A DNA stretch of 11,226 nt from Flavobacteriaceae bacterium (GTDB lineage Bacteria > Bacteroidota > Bacteroidia > Flavobacteriales > Flavobacteriaceae): NCBI GenBank assembly GCA_947472705.1, contig CANJDA010000064.1, forward strand, positions 1 to 11,226, written 5' to 3'. The notes beneath the pieces were generated by a model. That model was not told the DNA's origin. It worked only from the letters and a program-made list of their open reading frames with translations, and ran no database searches. Made by a program: the position numbers and the translations under genes. Shown here in pieces: positions 7,321-11,226 of the stretch. Numbering within the stretch: the first letter of the stretch is position 1; each line of letters opens with the position of its first letter.

Positions 7321-7640
7321 TGAACAATATTTTAAATCAAATAGGAATAGAAAACTACATTTTCCTTTCGGTGCTTTTGTTCTGCATCGTAGTTTTCGGA
7401 GTATTGTATCGCAGAAACGCCATCATCGTTTTTATGTCAATTGAAATCATGCTGTATGCGGTGAACTTATTGTTTGTAGCTTTTTCAACCTATCACCAGG
7501 ATGCCGAAGGACAAGTATTTGTATTTTTCTCTATGGCAGTTGCTGCTGCAGAAGTAGCCGTTGGATTGGCAATCTTAGTTTCCGTTTATAGAAACTTAGG
7601 CTCGATTGATATCGATAATTTAAAGAATTTAAAAGGATAA
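7320..7640 (+). CDS. nuoK: NADH-quinone oxidoreductase subunit K (ND4L-like)
   Basis: This small three-helix membrane-arm subunit lies next to NuoJ and contributes two buried glutamates to the central proton-transfer axis. The 106-residue protein has both: Glu42 in TM2 (SIEIMLYAVNL) and Glu78 in TM3 (AVAAAEVAVGLAI). Their spacing of 36 residues equals that of E. coli Glu36 and Glu72. The protein is about five residues longer at its N-terminus by this alignment. The ATG overlaps the nuoJ stop by one base and follows an A-rich stretch. nuoL starts six bases after the stop. Confidence 0.97.
   Translation: MNNILNQIGIENYIFLSVLLFCIVVFGVLYRRNAIIVFMSIEIMLYAVNLLFVAFSTYHQDAEGQVFVFFSMAVAAAEVAVGLAILVSVYRNLGSIDIDNLKNLKG
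7634..7637 (+). promoter_or_regulatory. Possible Shine-Dalgarno site for nuoL
   Basis: AGGA lies within the last codons of nuoK, nine bases before the nuoL ATG. nuoL is one of three starts here without A at -3 (it has G), so a weak Shine-Dalgarno interaction or coupling to nuoK translation could matter more for this gene. The motif is short and could be chance. Confidence 0.35.
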
Positions 7641-7646
7641 TCTGGG

Positions 7647-9533
7647 ATGGAAACAAAATTAGCTTTAGTATTACTCTTATCTCCGTTTGTTGGATTTCTT
7701 TTCAATGTTTTCTTCGGGAAAAAAGTAAGCCGAACAGTTTCTGGCGCTATCGGTACGTTAACGGTTGTGGTTTCATTTTTAATGAGCATCTGCTTTTTTG
7801 CCCAATTAAACCAAAACGGAAAACCTTTTGAGATTTCCTTATTCGATTGGATTCAGGTTAGTAATTTCAAATTATCTTTTGGTATTTTATTAGACCAACT
7901 GTCTTTATTGTGGTTGTTATTCGTTACCGGAATTGGTTCGTTAATCCACTTATATTCTATCAGCTATATGCATGACGATGAGAATAGTCATAAGTTCTTT
8001 GCCTATTTAAATTTGTTTGTGTTTTTCATGATAACCTTAGTTGTCGGAAGCAACTTATTAGTAATGTTCATCGGTTGGGAAGGCGTTGGTTTGTGTTCGT
8101 ATTTGTTAATCGGATTTTGGTATAAAAACCAAGATTATAATGATGCTGCAAAAAAAGCTTTCATCATGAACCGTATTGGAGACTTAGGTTTTCTTATTGG
8201 AATGTTTATTATTGCTGCATTATTCTCAACTTTAAATTACACCGAATTAAAACAAGCTGTTGTTGCAGGTGATGCTAATAACGCAATGCTTGGCGTTGCT
8301 GCTCTATGTTTATTCATCGGAGCTTGTGGAAAATCTGCGCAATTACCTTTATATACTTGGTTACCTGATGCGATGGCTGGACCGACACCGGTTTCTGCGT
8401 TAATCCACGCAGCGACTATGGTAACCGCTGGTATTTTTATGGTAACAAGAATGAACTTCTTATTCGATTTAACTCCGGAAGTACAAAATATAATTGCCAT
8501 AGTTGGTGCTGCTACTGCTTTAGTAGCTGCATCTATTGGTTTATTACAAAATGACATCAAAAAAGTTTTGGCCTACTCTACCGTTTCTCAATTGGGATTA
8601 ATGTTCTTGGCTTTAGGGCTTGGTGCTTATAACGTAGCCGTATTCCATGTTATCACACACGCTTTCTTTAAAGCTTGTTTGTTCTTGGGTTCAGGTTCTG
8701 TAATTCACGGTTTGCATGGAGAACAAGATATGCGAAAAATGGGTGGTTTGCGTAAAGCAATGCCTATCACTTTTTGGACAATGATGATTTCAACTTTGGC
8801 TATTGCAGGTATTTTTCCTTTTGCAGGTTTCTGGTCAAAAGACGAAATCTTAATGGTTGCTTTTGAACACAACAAAGTTTTATGGATGGTAGCTTCGATT
8901 GCTTCTATTATGACGGCTTTCTATATGTTCCGATTAATGTATTTAACTTTCTTCAAGGAATTCAGAGGCACCGAAGAACAAAAACATCACTTACACGAAA
9001 GCCCAAGTTTAATCACCATCCCTTTAGTAATCTTAGCGGTTTTAGCAGTTATCGGTGGTGCTATTAACTTACCAGGAAGCACTTGGTTAAATCATTTCTT
9101 AGAACCAATTTTAAGTGGCAAGCACGAAGAACACGCTTTAGGCATTCATGAATATATGTTGATGGGAATTGCATTAGCTGGAGCAATAGTTGGTATCATT
9201 TGGGCGAATGCCAAATACATCAAACAAAGTTTTGTACCCAAAGAAGACGCAGCAATTGTAGGCTTCAACAAAACTATTTACAACAAATATTATGTAGACG
9301 AATTTTATACTTTCTTGATAGTAAAACCAATCAACGGTTTGGCAAATTTCTTCCGTACTACTTTAGAACCAGCTTTAGGTAAAGTGGTCTTCAGTCTAGG
9401 AACTGTTGCTAACGGATTAGGTATTCAAGGAAAGAAATTACAAAACGGAAATATTGGTTTATACCTTTTCGCTTTCGTGATTGGAGTTTGTGCCATCATA
9501 ACTTATTTATTTATAACGCATATCGCTCAATAA
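7647..9533 (+). CDS. nuoL: NADH-quinone oxidoreductase subunit L (ND5-like, antiporter-type proton pump)
   Basis: This is the distal proton-pumping subunit, with an Mrp-antiporter-like fold. The 628-residue protein is highly hydrophobic and near the E. coli length (613). Key pump residues are in place: Glu145 in GWEGVGLCSYLLIGFWY (E. coli Glu144), Lys229 in GKSAQLPLYTWLPDAM (same number in E. coli) and Lys398 followed by Asp399 in GFWSKDEIL (E. coli Lys399-Asp400). ALIHAATMVTAGIFM follows in TM8. The C-terminal part from about residue 490 has a membrane segment, a long amphipathic stretch with NKYYVDEFYTF, and a last hydrophobic helix (about 605-624). This fits the lateral helix HL and the terminal TM that span the membrane arm. 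It lies 6 bp after nuoK and 10 bp before nuoM. Confidence 0.98.
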   Translation: METKLALVLLLSPFVGFLFNVFFGKKVSRTVSGAIGTLTVVVSFLMSICFFAQLNQNGKPFEISLFDWIQVSNFKLSFGILLDQLSLLWLLFVTGIGSLIHLYSISYMHDDENSHKFFAYLNLFVFFMITLVVGSNLLVMFIGWEGVGLCSYLLIGFWYKNQDYNDAAKKAFIMNRIGDLGFLIGMFIIAALFSTLNYTELKQAVVAGDANNAMLGVAALCLFIGACGKSAQLPLYTWLPDAMAGPTPVSALIHAATMVTAGIFMVTRMNFLFDLTPEVQNIIAIVGAATALVAASIGLLQNDIKKVLAYSTVSQLGLMFLALGLGAYNVAVFHVITHAFFKACLFLGSGSVIHGLHGEQDMRKMGGLRKAMPITFWTMMISTLAIAGIFPFAGFWSKDEILMVAFEHNKVLWMVASIASIMTAFYMFRLMYLTFFKEFRGTEEQKHHLHESPSLITIPLVILAVLAVIGGAINLPGSTWLNHFLEPILSGKHEEHALGIHEYMLMGIALAGAIVGIIWANAKYIKQSFVPKEDAAIVGFNKTIYNKYYVDEFYTFLIVKPINGLANFFRTTLEPALGKVVFSLGTVANGLGIQGKKLQNGNIGLYLFAFVIGVCAIITYLFITHIAQ

Positions 9534-9543
9534 TTTTTACATA

Positions 9544-10980
9544 ATGGATGTAACTACTATATTATTATTACTTCTTGTTGGTTCGGGTGCCACGTTTTTA
9601 GCCGGAGATAAATTAGCTTCAAAAGTTGCGCTAATTTTCAGTCTGGGTGCTTTAGGTTTGTCTTTGTATTTATTAAACCTATTAAATCATGGCACCAACA
9701 TCAGCTTCATGGCGGGTTGGATTGATAACCCAAAAGTAGCTTTAGCTTTTAAAGCCGATGGTTTAGCCATGGCGATGGTTTTATTGACTACAGCCTTAAC
9801 ACCGTTAATTATTTTCTCGTCTTTTGGAAATAACTTTTCAAATTCTAAAAACTTCTATGCCTTAGTTCTATTTATGTCATTCGCAATGACAGGAACTTTC
9901 TTGGCTGCAGATGGTTTATTATACTATATTTTCTGGGAATTGGCTTTGATTCCAATTTACTTCATCGCTTTAATTTGGGGTAATGGCGATGCTGAGGAAC
10001 GTAAAAAAGCGGTTCTTAAATTCTTCATCTATACACTTGGAGGTTCACTCTTCATGCTAATCGCTTTTGCTTATTTATATTCAAAAGCAGGAAGTTTCCT
10101 TTTAGAAGACTTATACAAATTAGATTTAAGTACATCAGAACAATGTTGGATTTTCTTCGCGTTCTTCTTGGCGTATGCTATCAAAATTCCAATTATTCCT
10201 TTCCATACTTGGCAGGCAAAAGTATACCAAAAAGCACCAACTGTTGGAACAATGCTTTTATCTGGTATTATGCTAAAAATGGGATTGTACAGTGTTATTC
10301 GTTGGCAATTACCAATTGCTCCAAATGCTGCCAAAGCTTATATGCCAGTGTTAATTGGGTTAAGTATTGCTGGGGTTATTTATGGTTCCATTGTAGCTTT
10401 ACGCCAAAAGGATTTAAAAAAATTATTGGCCTATTCTTCCTTAGCACACGTTGGTTTAATTGCCGCTGGTTGTTATACGTTAACACTTGACGGTTTAAGT
10501 GGTGCTGTTTCACAAATGATTGCTCACGGATTTGTTATCGTTGGATTGTTCTTTGCTGCTGAAATTATTTTCAGAAGATATGAAACCAATAAAATTGCCG
10601 ATATGGGTGGAATCAGAATACAAACACCAAAGTTCACTTCGATGTTTATGATTTTGGTTTTAGCTTCTGTGGCATTACCTGGAACTTTCAACTTTGTGGG
10701 AGAGTTTACTGTGTTGTATAGTTTAAGTCAAGTAAATATTTGGTTTGCCGTTTTAGGTGGAACGACCATTATTTTAGGAGCCTATTATATGTTGAAAATG
10801 TTCCAAAATGTCATGTTGGGTGAAACTAACTCTAAAGTATTTGCAGACGTAACCACTAATGAAGCGATTACATTTGTTGTAATCATCACCTTTTTATTAT
10901 TCTTCGGATTGTATCCAAAACCTATATTGGATTTGGTAACACCAAGTTTAAAAGAAATTTTAACAACTATTAATAACTAA
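9544..10980 (+). CDS. nuoM: NADH-quinone oxidoreductase subunit M (ND4-like, antiporter-type proton pump)
   Basis: This is a proton-pumping membrane-arm subunit placed between NuoL and NuoN in the complex. The 478-residue, strongly hydrophobic protein keeps the pump residues: Glu132 in FWELALIPIYF (E. coli Glu144), Lys214 in KIPIIPFHTW (E. coli Lys234), Lys245 in GIMLKMGLY (E. coli Lys265; both pairs are 31 apart) and Glu387 in FVGEFTVL (E. coli Glu407). His221, seven residues after Lys214, matches E. coli His241. The loop after PFHTW reads QAKVYQKAP instead of the usual LPDAHxxAP, which is a marked departure. The protein is about 30 residues shorter than E. coli NuoM (509). A lies at -3 of the ATG. 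Confidence 0.97.
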   Translation: MDVTTILLLLLVGSGATFLAGDKLASKVALIFSLGALGLSLYLLNLLNHGTNISFMAGWIDNPKVALAFKADGLAMAMVLLTTALTPLIIFSSFGNNFSNSKNFYALVLFMSFAMTGTFLAADGLLYYIFWELALIPIYFIALIWGNGDAEERKKAVLKFFIYTLGGSLFMLIAFAYLYSKAGSFLLEDLYKLDLSTSEQCWIFFAFFLAYAIKIPIIPFHTWQAKVYQKAPTVGTMLLSGIMLKMGLYSVIRWQLPIAPNAAKAYMPVLIGLSIAGVIYGSIVALRQKDLKKLLAYSSLAHVGLIAAGCYTLTLDGLSGAVSQMIAHGFVIVGLFFAAEIIFRRYETNKIADMGGIRIQTPKFTSMFMILVLASVALPGTFNFVGEFTVLYSLSQVNIWFAVLGGTTIILGAYYMLKMFQNVMLGETNSKVFADVTTNEAITFVVIITFLLFFGLYPKPILDLVTPSLKEILTTINN

Positions 10981-10989
10981 GAACTACCA

Positions 10990-11226
10990 ATGAATACATT
11001 AATTGCCATATCAGGTTTAGGTGTTTTTTGCCTTATCGCTGAAATCTTTAATTTAAGAAAGCTGTTAGTTCCGGTTGCAATACTTGGTTTGTTAGCCATT
11101 CTAGGTCTTACGGTTTCCGAATTCAATGCGCCACAAGCTTACTACAACAATATGATTGTAGTCGACAAATTCTCGGTAGCATTTTCAAGTTTATTCATAG
11201 TATTAACTATTTTCTTAGTAGCCTTG
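10990..11226 (+). CDS. nuoN: NADH-quinone oxidoreductase subunit N, 3'-partial
   Basis: A start ATG lies nine bases after the nuoM stop, and the frame stays open to the window end (79 codons; the family is usually about 450-490 residues). The translation begins MNTLIAISGLGVFCLIAEIF, a hydrophobic first helix. A second hydrophobic stretch (VPVAILGLLAILGLTVSEF), a short polar loop with MIVVDKFSVAF, and the start of a third helix follow. This fits the N-terminus of an ND2-like antiporter subunit. No diagnostic pump residue lies within the visible part, so the call rests on position after nuoM and general character. There is C at -3 and no obvious Shine-Dalgarno site. Confidence 0.9.
   Translation, partial: MNTLIAISGLGVFCLIAEIFNLRKLLVPVAILGLLAILGLTVSEFNAPQAYYNNMIVVDKFSVAFSSLFIVLTIFLVAL

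Noticed and set aside
8237..8560. Open reading frame of 107 codons on the minus strand.
   Set aside because: It is antisense to the highly conserved core of nuoL, has no recognisable features and is a by-product of codon use there.
10143..10490. Open reading frame of 115 codons on the plus strand in another frame.
   Set aside because: It is internal to nuoM, whose own frame carries the conserved pump residues over the same bases; the alternative translation resembles nothing known.

Overview
The window is a single continuous stretch of a bacterial respiratory complex I (NADH:quinone oxidoreductase, type I) operon, read entirely on the plus strand. It holds twelve complete or nearly complete subunit genes plus the beginning of a thirteenth, in the order nuoB (5' end missing), C, D, E, F, G, H, I, J, K, L, M, N (3' end missing). 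The sequence is A+T rich. nuoC and nuoD are separate genes, nuoG is very short, and the start codons mostly lack Shine-Dalgarno sequences but carry an A at -3. Together with the protein character, this points to Bacteroidota, most likely class Flavobacteriia (Flavobacterium or a close relative). The taxonomic call is inference from style and remembered family features, not from a search.

Layout. 1-2221 encodes the connecting (Q) module: NuoB with cluster N2, NuoC, and NuoD with the quinone pocket. 2227-5197 encodes the NADH-oxidising (N) module: NuoE with N1a, NuoF with FMN and N3, and NuoG with N1b, N4 and N5. 5190-6802 encodes the membrane anchor NuoH and the two-cluster ferredoxin-like NuoI, which complete the path to quinone. 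6805-11226 encodes the proton-pumping membrane arm (NuoJ, K, L, M and the start of N). nuoA and the N-terminal part of nuoB should lie just upstream, and the rest of nuoN just downstream.

The genes are packed very tightly. The largest gap is 18 bp (before nuoG), nuoG/nuoH overlap by 8 bp and nuoJ/nuoK by 1 bp. No internal promoter, terminator, RNA gene, mobile element or repeat array is visible, so this looks like the interior of one long co-transcribed unit. Working together, NuoE/F/G take electrons from NADH through FMN and a chain of Fe-S clusters, NuoI and NuoB pass them to quinone at the NuoB/NuoD/NuoH junction, and the antiporter-like subunits NuoL/M/N with NuoA/J/K/H use the released energy to pump protons.

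I do not see a previously undescribed system. The points worth a second look are: NuoG has lost the whole molybdopterin-oxidoreductase-like domain and has a rearranged cysteine set where cluster N7 would sit; the NuoM loop after the key TM7 lysine has lost its usual Pro-Asp-Ala-His; the NuoD C-terminus departs from the usual consensus; NuoJ has unusual polar residues at TM3; the translation-start contexts look Kozak-like; and nuoH contains a seven-G run.
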